Counted from the stretch's first letter, positions 1 through 7,723 are shown. The stretch: DNA of 21,395 nucleotides from CAYVAP01 sp964343195 (GCA_964343195.1 CAYFIR010000112.1:1-21395), one strand, 5' to 3'. Notes: generated by a model not told the origin, from the letters alone. Made by a program: numbers and translations.

Positions 1-201
1 GAACGGCTGTTTTGAGAGTAATTGTTACTCAGTAGGAGGCCAAAAGAGAGGTATGAAGGCCTAAAGCAGCGATTTGCCTCCATATACTCATATACTTCAT
101 GCCTATATAATTCTGTCCGACTACTTCGATCAAAATAAATTCCTGCTGGAGATCAGCGCAAAATGGAACAGGAAGGTACCCCATTAATGGATGTGAACTC
201 C

Positions 202-1665
202 TCAATATGCCCTCAATCCTTGGGTAATATTTTGGGGCAGGGAATCCCAGTAGGCATCTAGTCGGGCAAACTCCTCATCGGTTTCCCAAAGAACAGTGGT
301 GAACGGAGGCATGGATGGCCAGTTATCCCCTTCCAACAATCTTTTGTACAAAACTGCCAGACTAAAATCACGCATGGGTTCATCATTGATCGTTATAGGG
401 TAAGCTGCATAAGCTCCTTTTTTCAGCCACTCAGGTAAACGGGTTCCATTTATGGAGTACCTTTCCTTGTTCAGGCCAGCCACCGGCAACTGTACCCAGG
501 GATGCTGTATGCCTGTTTCATCCTGCCAATACAGCAACAGGGTATCAGGGCGATAGCTCACTCCGTTTTCATCCCGCTGAAGCCGTCCCGATATTACACA
601 GCTGGAACTGAGACTTGCAAGATCGGGTTTGTAACTATCATAGGAATGTGTACGGTTGGAAATAGCCTCTTCCCAAATCTGATCCGCGAGTCTTCTGGCA
701 CCATCCACATCTATTTTTTCTCCAGGGTGGGTATAAAGGGTGCTGATGTTGCCTGAAAATATGTCTTCCACCAGGTTGGGGAGGATGGCATCGAGGAAGA
801 CCTGGGTTTGCTGGTGTGCACTCTGGGGAAAGGTCTGCTCGTATGCGAGATCTGGCACTGCATTGGTTGTACCGATCATGAGATCATACCGAAGCTGGGT
901 TCGGGTCTGATGCCTGTTGGCCAGCTCGGCAGGAGGAGTTACCTGATCAGCATAATGCCAGGCCGTAAGCAAGGAATCCTGCCAGACGGGATTGTACTGC
1001 TGCTCACGCAATATCCACTCACTTTCCGGGACTTTTGGCTTGATCCCCTGAATTTTGATGGATAGCCGTCTGTCCTGAATAGCCGAAAGCAGGGTTTCTT
1101 CGCCTAATGCTGAGGCACTGCGCTGAAGGTTGTAAATGGCCTCTGGGATATCATGCCAGTCCCATTCGGTAACCCAGGTTACCCCGGTTGCCAAGTTATG
1201 GGAGGTATAATTTTCGAAGAAGATAGAGATGCCCAGAAGCTTGAAGTCGATCTGATCACCCTGGATGATCCATTGTTCATGAATCAGAAAGTCAGCAGGC
1301 AGGTATTGATCCACAAAATAGGCTTCCCAATTGTCGGGTAGCTGCTTTGGAACCGCCTTATTACTGAATTCCAGCATCTTGGCAAGTCCGGGCCACAGGG
1401 AGTCGAGATTTCTGGGATAGGGATCGGTCTTGTGTAAATCACGGTATAAAGTCATCTCTCCGGATACATGGCTTTTTATCAGAGATGTAATCAATTTGTC
1501 TCCAGGCTGACCAGGATAAAGCGACATGGGCAAGGCACCACTGGTATCTCCCCACGCGATAGGGTTCCAGATGACTTCATAGGTTTGGCTGGATGCGATA
1601 AATGGTGTAAGGAGAATGAAGGCGAAGCTTAGCAACCAGGATAAGCAACTTGTTGAGGGTAGCAT
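202..1665 (-). CDS. Secreted protein of unknown function, possibly GldN-like
   Basis: I do not firmly recognise this 487-residue protein. The start at 1665 is chosen because it places a clean signal peptide (MLPSTSCLSWLLSFAF... ending in IASSQ) at the N-terminus. The open frame runs back to 1845, but that extension is not signal-like and crowds the divergent gene. The mature N-terminus (YEVIWNPIAW, then an 'LITSLIKSHVSGEMTLY' stretch and 'FLIHEQWIIQGDQIDFKLLGI') has the order and spacing of the T9SS motor protein GldN/PorN: a VIW..I.W opening, a segment ending in G.I.aY, then I.E.W.....I..+.LGI. A second 'LVEDIFSGNISTLYTHPGEKID' segment near the middle weakly echoes the first, suggesting an internal duplication. 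GldN proteins are usually nearer 300 residues, so this would be a long, divergent relative. It stands alone on the minus strand. The GldN link is inference from pattern only; secretion is better supported. Confidence 0.75.
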   Translation of the reverse strand: MLPSTSCLSWLLSFAFILLTPFIASSQTYEVIWNPIAWGDTSGALPMSLYPGQPGDKLITSLIKSHVSGEMTLYRDLHKTDPYPRNLDSLWPGLAKMLEFSNKAVPKQLPDNWEAYFVDQYLPADFLIHEQWIIQGDQIDFKLLGISIFFENYTSHNLATGVTWVTEWDWHDIPEAIYNLQRSASALGEETLLSAIQDRRLSIKIQGIKPKVPESEWILREQQYNPVWQDSLLTAWHYADQVTPPAELANRHQTRTQLRYDLMIGTTNAVPDLAYEQTFPQSAHQQTQVFLDAILPNLVEDIFSGNISTLYTHPGEKIDVDGARRLADQIWEEAISNRTHSYDSYKPDLASLSSSCVISGRLQRDENGVSYRPDTLLLYWQDETGIQHPWVQLPVAGLNKERYSINGTRLPEWLKKGAYAAYPITINDEPMRDFSLAVLYKRLLEGDNWPSMPPFTTVLWETDEEFARLDAYWDSLPQNITQGLRAY

Positions 1666-1862
1666 TTGGTGTAAAGCGGTTGTATTTATGTTATGAATGA
1701 AAAGACAGTTGTGGATTTGAGGACGAATGGGAAACATAATGTGCATGCTCCATTCCAGGTTTTTTTGATAAGAATGAGCAGGGAAGAACACCGGGTAGTC
1801 CTGGGATTTGGCCTGGGGGCTTGGCGGTATTAAATTCATTTTCAAATGCCCATTTTACCCCT

Positions 1863-2435
1863 ATGGAAATCACCGAAGTTTTTTACCCCAAGGTCCGAGC
1901 GGAATGGCGCGAATGGCTGCAAGAGCACCATCAGTCCAAGACGGAAGTCTGGCTGCGGCGCTTCAAAAAGGCTACAGGCAAACCCTGCATCAATTATGAT
2001 GAACTGGTAGAAGAGTGCCTCTGCTTTGGCTGGATCGATGGGGTGGTCAAAAAGCTGGATGTGGAGAGCAATGTGCAGCGCATCACCCCCCGTCGGAAAA
2101 AGAAGACCTTTCTCTCAGAACTCAACCGACAGCGGGTCTGGAAGTTGCAAAAGGAGGGGCTCATGACTCCGGCAGGTATTGCCCCCATTGAGGATCAGAT
2201 CGGCTCACCCGACGATCCCTGGGAGATTCCCGAATGGGTCGAAGTTCAGCTCAGGGAAGACCCCGAGGTCTGGGAAAAATTTCACGAGTTTCCCTACCTC
2301 TACCGCCGCCTCAAGATCGGCTGGGTGACCGAGGCCGGCCCTCGACGGCAGGAAGAGATGCAAAAGCGTCTGAACTATCTCATCAAGAATACCGCCAAGG
2401 GAAAGATGTATGGGACGGTGCCTCTCAAGGATTAG
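1863..2435 (+). CDS. YdeI/OmpD-associated family protein
   Basis: A 190-residue cytoplasmic protein of the YdeI/OmpD-associated family, which has been linked to stress and antimicrobial-peptide tolerance but has no defined reaction. The family pattern is plain: an N-terminal W..WL..hh....evWL segment (residues 15-31), then YDELVEECLCFGWIDG (45-60), where the ALCFGWIDG-type motif is diagnostic. It continues with KKLD (63-66), ITPRRKKKTFLSELNRQRV (74-92) and a GLMTPAG segment (99-105). An in-frame ATG exists at 1821, but the one at 1863 starts directly before the conserved part and lies clear of the divergent gene. The C-terminal half (W..P.WV...L...P..W..F...P...RRLKIGWV) matches the helical tail of the family. 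It is transcribed alone, and no terminator was seen after it. Confidence 0.85.
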   Translation: MEITEVFYPKVRAEWREWLQEHHQSKTEVWLRRFKKATGKPCINYDELVEECLCFGWIDGVVKKLDVESNVQRITPRRKKKTFLSELNRQRVWKLQKEGLMTPAGIAPIEDQIGSPDDPWEIPEWVEVQLREDPEVWEKFHEFPYLYRRLKIGWVTEAGPRRQEEMQKRLNYLIKNTAKGKMYGTVPLKD

Positions 2436-2718
2436 AGTGGCGGCATATTGATGGGTGAAGACTCGTTTCCTGCTTTACGCAACATTAATACCATTTTGAA
2501 CGATTTTGTCGTATCCGCTGGCGAGCACCTGTGCGGAAGTATAGCCAAGGTATTTTTGATACTTGCATCCCCCTACAGGGGAGAGGAAGCCAAATAGTCT
2601 CAGCGGTCAAAAGCTGGAAAGACTGCACACTGGACGGTGCGCGCGAGCAAAAGGGAGATTCACTATGAGCAAAGGCTTGAAGAAGAGATTTTTTGATTAG
2701 GTAATTGGCTCTATACCA

Positions 2719-2738
2719 ATAGCTTAGGCGTAAGCTAT
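2719..2738. repeat. Perfect 8-bp hairpin
   Basis: ATAGCTTA (2719-2726), GGCG loop, TAAGCTAT (2731-2738). The arms are exact reverse complements. No T-tract follows on either strand, so it is not an ordinary intrinsic terminator; function unknown. Confidence 0.6.
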
Positions 2739-2791
2739 AACGTCTCAATTCTGAATGCATGAAAAAAAACCATGTATTCTTGGGTGCTATA

Positions 2792-2806
2792 TTTTTTTTT
2801 TTTTTT
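2792..2806. repeat. 15-T homopolymer
   Basis: An unbroken run of 15 T lies 92 bases before the start codon of the next gene. Runs of this length are prone to replication slippage and also to sequencing or assembly length errors. It could tune expression of the downstream gene, but the sequence alone does not show this. Confidence 0.9.
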
Positions 2807-2898
2807 AACTCGCACACACAGCATGCTTTGACAAATTCTTATTCGGATTCTAGACAGCCGATGAGCCTTGTTAAACTTTTAACCATGATCAATTTATC

Positions 2899-4125
2899 AT
2901 GAAAACGTATTTTAATTTCAACCCACTATCCAGGGGGCTACTTATTTTGCTAGGCCTTTTGGGATGGAGATGCACAACTGATGGTTATCAAGCTATAACT
3001 CCAAAAACAGCGGATGTTGCAGAAAAAATAGAGATCAAGGATCCTGTTGTTGAGGATGGTGTACTCATATTTCAAGATCGTTCGCATTTTGATGCAATGC
3101 TAATTGAGCACAAGTCTTGGAGTGATGGCCAAAGACTCGATTGGGAAGAAAGCATTGGATTTACCTCTCAGTATAGTCAGTTTGTAAAAATTCTGAATGC
3201 AGAAGAAAAAGCAGAGAGTGAGTATTATCAAAGCTATCTCGATGAGGGAATGTCTGTTGATGAAATCCTATCTCTTGATATATCTAAACACCCCCACTCC
3301 AATCTATATCTAGAAGCGATAGAAAAGGGTTGGGTAATCGTTCATGAAGATTCCGATACAGCAGATGTTTACATTCCGAACTCTCCAATACCTTATTGCT
3401 CTTTGCTCGGCTTGGAAGGGTTTATCATGATAGGTGATACATTATCTCATTACACAAACAATCAGATAAAGCACTGGATTGGAGGCAAAATTGAAAATAG
3501 ACATCTCCTGCTCCGAAAGAATCAGACTAGATTAGAGGAAGGAATAATGGTTTCAAAGAGAAATAAAAATGATATCACAAGAGCATCTGCTGACTGGGGC
3601 ACTGCTTCATATTGGTATCGCTGGGAATATAGTGCTGACAATAAGCACAGAGGGGCTTATCAGCTTAGAGGCTGGGCATCAGATTTCGGAGTATACCAAC
3701 CTACCTATATAGAGGTAGAACATTGGTTTGAAATACACGCCCAGAATAAGAATATATGGGGTAATTGGAAAGCTCGTCGTTCTTACAGACCGGATTTTCA
3801 CTTTGCGGGAACATGGTCAACCCGCTGGGCACACGCTGCACTAGGGAGTAACTATTGTTTTGTTTCAGAAACGATTGATACTGATTGGTGTAGTAATACT
3901 CTACACAATTCGAGCTGGTTGCCTCCTATTAACGGTTTAGTTGTTCCGGCTGACAACACACAATGGCAATATGAGATGTTATATCCAAGGGGTATTTTTA
4001 AGACTGATTGCGACCAGGAATGGTTTTGCCAGCTTTACCGAGCGGTATATGTTGATGTCAACATCCATGTTAATGGAGATGGTGGTGGTAACATTGATTT
4101 AGGAAGACACATTTATCATGAATAG
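2899..4125 (+). CDS. Exported Trp/Tyr-rich protein of unknown function (possibly DUF4848-like)
   Basis: A 408-residue protein with an N-terminal hydrophobic segment (RGLLILLGLLGW, residues 13-24) followed by Arg-Cys. This resembles a lipoprotein signal, but Arg at -1 is a poor lipobox, so lipidation is uncertain. After a short linker, 'VLIFQDRSHFDAML' and 'WEESIGFTSQY' resemble the start of DUF4848-type Bacteroidota lipoproteins (LvF.d...f ... We...GF.S); this is a tentative match from memory. The C-terminal half (from about residue 230) is rich in Trp and Tyr (YWYRWEY, GWASDFGVYQPTYIEVEHWF, WGNWKARRSY), carries five Cys in the last 70 residues or so, and ends in a Gly-rich NGDGGGNIDLG segment. 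This suggests an all-beta extracellular fold. By eye the gene is about 40% GC, clearly lower than its neighbours, which suggests transfer. Its end overlaps a possible ATG of the next gene. Confidence 0.75.
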   Translation: MKTYFNFNPLSRGLLILLGLLGWRCTTDGYQAITPKTADVAEKIEIKDPVVEDGVLIFQDRSHFDAMLIEHKSWSDGQRLDWEESIGFTSQYSQFVKILNAEEKAESEYYQSYLDEGMSVDEILSLDISKHPHSNLYLEAIEKGWVIVHEDSDTADVYIPNSPIPYCSLLGLEGFIMIGDTLSHYTNNQIKHWIGGKIENRHLLLRKNQTRLEEGIMVSKRNKNDITRASADWGTASYWYRWEYSADNKHRGAYQLRGWASDFGVYQPTYIEVEHWFEIHAQNKNIWGNWKARRSYRPDFHFAGTWSTRWAHAALGSNYCFVSETIDTDWCSNTLHNSSWLPPINGLVVPADNTQWQYEMLYPRGIFKTDCDQEWFCQLYRAVYVDVNIHVNGDGGGNIDLGRHIYHE

Positions 4126-4135
4126 TTCATCAATT

Positions 4136-4573
4136 ATGAAAACTAAGTTTCTTTATTTATCGGCATTCTGGTTGTTGATATTTAGCGTTATGGCCTGCAA
4201 CGACTTACCTTCCCCCTTTGAGCAGGAGGTCATCCTCCAGGTAATTGATGAGCAGGACAGGCCCATCGAGGATGCCAAAGTGTCAGTCCTTGGCACCCGC
4301 GCCGAGTACGAAAGCCTGATCGAGCAAGAAGGGGAGACCGGATTTGTCGATCGTACTGTCCGGTTTACCAGTTCCAATGGCTATGCTTCGTTTTATCCGC
4401 TGGTAGAAGGGTTACCATGTGAAGAGGGGGATTCGATTTTCTTCTACGTCCGGTCGCACTACAACCCCGTTACGACCTATTACGACACCGTGGACAACCA
4501 AAGCAGCACGCATTTCATCGTTTTTAACCGCAAGCGACCTAAGGTTTACGACGTTGAGGTGGTTCTGGAGTGA
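4136..4573 (+). CDS. Small lipoprotein with an Ig-like or carboxypeptidase-regulatory-like fold
   Basis: A 145-residue predicted lipoprotein. MKTKFLYLSAFWLLIFSVMAC gives a charged n-region, a hydrophobic core and a VMAC lipobox with Cys21. The start at 4136 is chosen for that signal; an ATG at 4118 is also in frame, would add six residues and would overlap the upstream gene by 8 bases. The mature part opens with 'VILQVIDEQDRPIEDAKVSVLGT', the usual strand pattern of carboxypeptidase-regulatory or Ig-like beta-sandwich domains (V..D..g.PI..A.V.V). It also contains 'NGYASFYPL' and ends in 'VYDVEVVLE'. The close spacing makes co-transcription with the upstream secreted protein likely, so the two may act together at the cell surface, but nothing in the sequence shows what they bind. 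A strong terminator follows at 4654-4698. Confidence 0.8.
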   Translation: MKTKFLYLSAFWLLIFSVMACNDLPSPFEQEVILQVIDEQDRPIEDAKVSVLGTRAEYESLIEQEGETGFVDRTVRFTSSNGYASFYPLVEGLPCEEGDSIFFYVRSHYNPVTTYYDTVDNQSSTHFIVFNRKRPKVYDVEVVLE

Positions 4574-4653
4574 TGATTTAGCGGCTTTTGATGGCTATGA
4601 TCGTCTCCTAATACCACTATAACGGGCCTCAGTCCATATCTCTCCCCCAAAAA

Positions 4654-4698
4654 CCAAATAGTTCCTTCTCAGGAGGGGCTGTTTGGCTCTTTGATTTT
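4654..4698 (+). terminator. Intrinsic terminator after the lipoprotein gene
   Basis: A 13-bp stem: 4654-4666 (CCAAATAGTTCCT) pairs with 4674-4686 (AGGGGCTGTTTGG) using three G-U pairs and a 7-base loop, followed by the T-rich CTCTTTGATTTT. It lies 80 bases after the lipoprotein stop codon and probably ends the 2899-4573 transcript. Confidence 0.7.
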
Positions 4699-4776
4699 CC
4701 GTTAGTAAAACGCTCAAAAAATTAGTTCCGCTTTTGGCGTATCCGTTCCCCCAACTGCATCTTTCCCCTTGTCATT

Positions 4777-4840
4777 TCGAGCCCGATCTTTGTGTCAAAA
4801 GTTAGACAATGGAAGAGTTCAAAACAAGCACTGGGCTCGA
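4777..4840. repeat. 8-bp inverted repeat across the barrel gene's 5' end
   Basis: TCGAGCCC (4777-4784) and GGGCTCGA (4833-4840) are exact reverse complements 48 bases apart and span the aberrant start of the beta-barrel frame. The left arm lies in 'CATTTCGAGC', wording that I recall from dispersed intergenic repeats in Bacteroidota; that link is memory-based and not shown here. Confidence 0.4.
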
Positions 4841-5541
4841 CGCGTAGCCTGGAGACCCCGGCCATACTTTTCGGAGAATATGAGAAATACCATTCATTCA
4901 GCAATGGGGGGGTTCGGTCTTACCCCGCCGCCAGCTTTGTCTTTGGGTTGGCGGGGGAGCTGCGTTGGTGGCGGCTAGGGTTGGGCTTGGGCGTAAACGG
5001 GAACATCCTGAACTATGTATGGGATTTTACCATGGCCCAGGACTTTCGGATGGCAGGACCAATAACAACTTCTTACCACTTAGAGGTTCCCGTTAGCTTC
5101 AGGTACTATCAGCCTTTGGGTAAATCGGGCTACCAGTTGGTGTTGGAAGGTGGTTGGATTCCTTCATTTGGGGATGCCGATAGCAGCCGTACTACCTTTG
5201 GGGTCTCGGAAGGTGAGTATGTTACTTTTCAGCGGAGAGCCAAAAGAGGAGGCCCCGGGCCTGATGGAGTTCCCTTCAATTTGCAGATGGGGCTGGGGTG
5301 GGAGCTTCCTTTAGGAAAAAGGCATACCCTGACCTTTATGGGGCATGTCTATATTGGTACGAACCGAACGGATGTCATCACCTTGCGCTATGGGCAGTAT
5401 GATCCGCTGGAGTATGATTCGTCTTACATAGGTGATCGAGTAGCCATCTTCAAAGACCCCAAAAATTTCCGTTATGGCTCTACCTTCGAGCGGATCCCTT
5501 ATCAATACCTATGTGTGCTGCGGTATGGGTTTCAGTTGTAG
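4792..5541 (+). CDS. Outer-membrane beta-barrel protein, N-terminus missing or degraded
   Basis: From about residue 45 on, the frame reads as an outer-membrane beta-barrel of the OmpA/porin type. Strands alternate polar and hydrophobic residues (AASFVFGLAGELRWW, YHLEVPVSFRYYQPL, YQLVLEGGWIPSF, LQMGLGWELPL, HTLTFMGHVYIGT), with charged loops between them. The last strand, YLCVLRYGFQL, ends close to an aromatic residue, as barrels do. There is no signal peptide: the only start near the 5' end is GTG at 4792, and the first 25 or so residues (SKVRQWKSSKQALGSTRS...) look non-coding in character. The frame is open back to a TAG at 4723, and no export signal appears in any frame just upstream. Either the 5' end was lost, perhaps when the inverted repeat at 4777-4840 arrived, or a frameshift separates it from its signal. 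It may be a pseudogene. Confidence 0.5.
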   Translation: MSKVRQWKSSKQALGSTRSLETPAILFGEYEKYHSFSNGGVRSYPAASFVFGLAGELRWWRLGLGLGVNGNILNYVWDFTMAQDFRMAGPITTSYHLEVPVSFRYYQPLGKSGYQLVLEGGWIPSFGDADSSRTTFGVSEGEYVTFQRRAKRGGPGPDGVPFNLQMGLGWELPLGKRHTLTFMGHVYIGTNRTDVITLRYGQYDPLEYDSSYIGDRVAIFKDPKNFRYGSTFERIPYQYLCVLRYGFQL

Positions 5542-5573
5542 CAATGTATCTGGGTTTCCCGCCAGCCTACCTG

Positions 5574-5592
5574 CTTTCGGGAGACTCGAAAG
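5574..5592. terminator. Weak hairpin between convergent genes
   Basis: CTTTCG (5574-5579), 7-base loop, CGAAAG (5587-5592). It lies in the 72-bp gap between the plus-strand barrel gene and the minus-strand deformylase homologue. There is only a short T-run (GAATTT) on the plus side, so it is at best a weak shared terminator. Confidence 0.3.
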
Positions 5593-5613
5593 GGGAATTT
5601 AGCAAAAATGCGA

Positions 5614-6099
5614 CTACCCCCGCCAGCGAAAACTCCGCTCATCAATGGCCCGCATCGTGCAAAGCACGCCTTCGAGATGGTCGTACTCATGCTGGAGCAA
5701 TTCGGCCAGGTCGTTTTCTACCTGCCAGACCTGGGGCTGCCAGTGCTCGTCACGGTAATGGATGCTGAGCGACCGATGGCGCTTAACCCTGACCAGCAGG
5801 TTGGGAAAGCTCATGCAGTCGTCCCAGAGCTCGAACAGTTCGTCGCTCAGGTCGCGGAGCTCGGGGTTAACGATGACCACTGGCTGGTCAATGTTGAGGT
5901 AAATGAGCCGCTTCATGATGCCGAGCTGGGGGGCGGCGATTCCGCGGCCAAAGTGGTACTTCGCCCTGATCTCCTCCATCACATCATGGAGATCCGATAC
6001 CCAGCGGGGGATAAGGTGGCGTTCACTTTCGAGGACGGGATCGCACTTTTCATAAAGCCGGGGATCCCCCAGTAGGAGCAAATCGTCTAAATTGGCCAT
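5614..6099 (-). CDS. Divergent peptide deformylase
   Basis: 161 residues, within the usual size for peptide deformylase, the metalloenzyme that removes the N-formyl group from new proteins. All three signature regions are present in order: GRGIAAPQ (residues 51-58, motif GxGxAAxQ), DDCMS (93-97, in place of the usual EGCLS) and HEYDH (137-141, motif HExxH). The three metal ligands (Cys95, His137, His141) and the catalytic Glu138 are kept. The unusual point is motif 2, where Glu-Gly before the metal-binding Cys is replaced by Asp-Asp. This suggests a paralogue rather than the housekeeping Def, or an enzyme with altered activity. It starts 41 bases after the stop codon of the PLP decarboxylase gene on the same strand, so the two are probably co-transcribed. 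Whether the chromosome carries a canonical def elsewhere cannot be seen here. Confidence 0.85.
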   Translation of the reverse strand: MANLDDLLLLGDPRLYEKCDPVLESERHLIPRWVSDLHDVMEEIRAKYHFGRGIAAPQLGIMKRLIYLNIDQPVVIVNPELRDLSDELFELWDDCMSFPNLLVRVKRHRSLSIHYRDEHWQPQVWQVENDLAELLQHEYDHLEGVLCTMRAIDERSFRWRG

Positions 6100-6140
6100 G
6101 TTTTTCAGGGTTCATTGATCAGGGAACAGTGGAAAAGTCC

Positions 6141-7580
6141 TCAACCAGCAATGGCATTTTTTGCGAGCATCGCTAATCGGTGCAATAAGCCCCTCAAATC
6201 CGCTTCCGAGGTAAAGGGATTCATCAGGGTGCTGCGCAGCCAGGCTTCTCCATTCAGGCGGGTTTGGACGAGGTAATAGGCTCCTTGCTGGATGGTTTGG
6301 GCACGGATGGCGGCATTGAGGGCGGAAAGTTCGGAGTCTGAGAGGCCTTCGGGGCAATAGCGGAAGCACACGATGTTGGCCTGAGGCTGCAGGGCCAGCT
6401 CAAAGTCTGGCGTTTGCTCGATCATCCGGGCAAAGGTCTGCGCCAAACCGTAGCAGGTCTCTACATTTTCGACAAATAGCTCCGTCCCGTGTTGCTGCCA
6501 GGTCGCATAGACGATCAGGCTCATCATGCGCTTGGTACACTCAAAGTTTCGCTTGCCGTAGTTGTACCACTCTGGCGACTCGTCTTCGCTCCAGAGATAG
6601 TGGGCCTTTTGGGCAAAGGTGCGGTAGCTGTCGGCATCCCGTTTGAACAGCAGGGCCGTCAGCGTAGCAGGCATCATCATCATTTTGTGAAAATCCACCA
6701 CAACAGAATCTGCCCGGTCCAGCCCACTGACGAGGTGCCGGTAGGTAGGAGACAGCCCCGCCGGAACCCCATGCGCCCCGTCCACGTGAAACCACAGGTT
6801 TTCTGCTTCGCAAAAATCCGCTATTGCCTCCAGATCATCATAGCTGCCCGTGGACGTACTGCAGGCACTCCCCACCACGGCGATGACTTCACGCCCTTCA
6901 GCGCGGGCTTTTTCCAGGTAGGAGGGCAGCAGGTCTGTCCGCATGCGGTACTGCTCATCGCTGGGGATGAGGATGACGCCGTCTTCACCCCAACCGAGGA
7001 TGCGAGCAGCCCGGTCCACGCAGTAATGAGCCTCGGCTGACACCATCAGGGCCAGTGGGCGCTGCATGCCCTCCTGCCAGACACGCTGCTGGGCCCGGTG
7101 GTGCCGCGCCGCCAATAGTCCGGTGAAATTGGCCAGGGTGCCTCCCTGGGTCAGAAAGCCTCCTGAGCTAGAGTCCAGGCCAAGGGCTTCGGCAAGTTTT
7201 TTTACCACCAACTCTTCCATGGCGCTGCTCACAGGTCCAGTTTCATAGATGGCCATGCCATTGTTGAGCAGGCTGCTTACCAGCCCCGCCAAAGCGCTAA
7301 CCGGAACCGGAGCCGATACCTGATGGCCGAGGTTGCGCGGGTGGTGCAGGTGAAGGGACTGATCCAGGACCTTCGGCATAATTTCCGCCAGATCCCTCCC
7401 GCCTTCATTCGTCCATAGTTGTTCCCAATGGCGGTACTGATCCTGTGGTGGGGTAGGGGGTAGGACCGGATGTTCGCTGCGGTCGAGCTGCGCCTGTAGG
7501 TAATCGGCGAGTTGATCGATCAGGGCATGGCCCTGCTGACGGAAAGCCTCCGGATCGTAGGCCTGTGCAAGTTTGGACAT
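6141..7580 (-). CDS. Group II PLP-dependent amino acid decarboxylase
   Basis: A 479-residue cytoplasmic enzyme of the group II pyridoxal-phosphate decarboxylases (the glutamate / aromatic amino acid / 2,4-diaminobutyrate decarboxylase fold). Visible landmarks: an N-terminal HPRNLGHQ segment (80-87); GGFLTQGGTLANFTGL (140-155), the PLP-phosphate and substrate region; SAEAHYCVDRAARILG (181-196), with the His that stacks on PLP; HVDGAHG (265-271), with the Asp that pairs with the PLP nitrogen; and DFHKMMMMP (296-304), where Lys299 forms the internal aldimine. The wording around VDGAHG and DFHKM is closest to diaminobutyrate or aromatic-type members, but the substrate cannot be fixed from sequence. 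The start at 7580 is preferred over an in-frame ATG at 7628 because the latter lies within the promoter at 7599-7628. The deformylase homologue follows 41 bases downstream. Confidence 0.9.
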   Translation of the reverse strand: MSKLAQAYDPEAFRQQGHALIDQLADYLQAQLDRSEHPVLPPTPPQDQYRHWEQLWTNEGGRDLAEIMPKVLDQSLHLHHPRNLGHQVSAPVPVSALAGLVSSLLNNGMAIYETGPVSSAMEELVVKKLAEALGLDSSSGGFLTQGGTLANFTGLLAARHHRAQQRVWQEGMQRPLALMVSAEAHYCVDRAARILGWGEDGVILIPSDEQYRMRTDLLPSYLEKARAEGREVIAVVGSACSTSTGSYDDLEAIADFCEAENLWFHVDGAHGVPAGLSPTYRHLVSGLDRADSVVVDFHKMMMMPATLTALLFKRDADSYRTFAQKAHYLWSEDESPEWYNYGKRNFECTKRMMSLIVYATWQQHGTELFVENVETCYGLAQTFARMIEQTPDFELALQPQANIVCFRYCPEGLSDSELSALNAAIRAQTIQQGAYYLVQTRLNGEAWLRSTLMNPFTSEADLRGLLHRLAMLAKNAIAG

Positions 7581-7598
7581 AGCGGAGTAGCGTTTGCA

Positions 7599-7628
7599 CA
7601 AAGATAAATCGTGGTTCATTTGGGACAA
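7599..7628 (-). promoter_or_regulatory. Bacteroidota-type promoter for the decarboxylase gene
   Basis: On the minus strand: TTG (7628-7626), a 19-base spacer, then TATCTTTG (7606-7599). This fits the Bacteroidota consensus TTG-N19-TAnnTTTG exactly. Transcription would begin just upstream of the ATG at 7580, leaving a very short leader. Confidence 0.7.
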
Positions 7629-7723
7629 TTCCCGTAAGCAGATAATTCCCAGCTCTCATTTTGCACTCCTCCCACATCCATGAGTATTTTCCACTTTCCC
7701 CCTACCTAATCGACTACTCTACC

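Larger units (their letters stand above)
2436..2898. other. 463-bp intergenic region, AT-rich in its right half
   Basis: I see no convincing gene. The left half keeps the GC level of the preceding gene; the right half becomes AT-rich, anticipating the next gene. It holds an 8-bp perfect hairpin at 2719-2738, an A-run at 2762-2769, a 15-T run at 2792-2806, and a TTGACA-N17-TAGACA arrangement at 2828-2856. That last arrangement resembles an E. coli-type promoter, which is not the usual Bacteroidota form. The minus-strand open frame across 2485-2817 starts inside the homopolymer region and shows no domain, so it was not called. Confidence 0.6.

Noticed and set aside
1..201. Partial gene at the left edge
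   Set aside because: One frame is open for about 20 codons before a stop near 61, which is too short to support; the rest shows only a small GAGTAA/TTACTC hairpin.
2485..2817. 110-residue minus-strand open frame in the intergenic region
   Set aside because: It starts inside the homopolymer region, has a low-complexity N-terminus and no recognisable domain, and is not needed to explain the sequence.
2828..2856. TTGACA-N17-TAGACA as a firm promoter
   Set aside because: The form fits E. coli sigma-70 rather than the Bacteroidota TAnnTTTG type, so it is mentioned only within the region description.
2899..4573. Toxin-immunity pair
   Set aside because: Two adjacent secreted proteins in an AT-rich block are suggestive, but neither shows a toxin or immunity domain, and the second is itself an exported lipoprotein.
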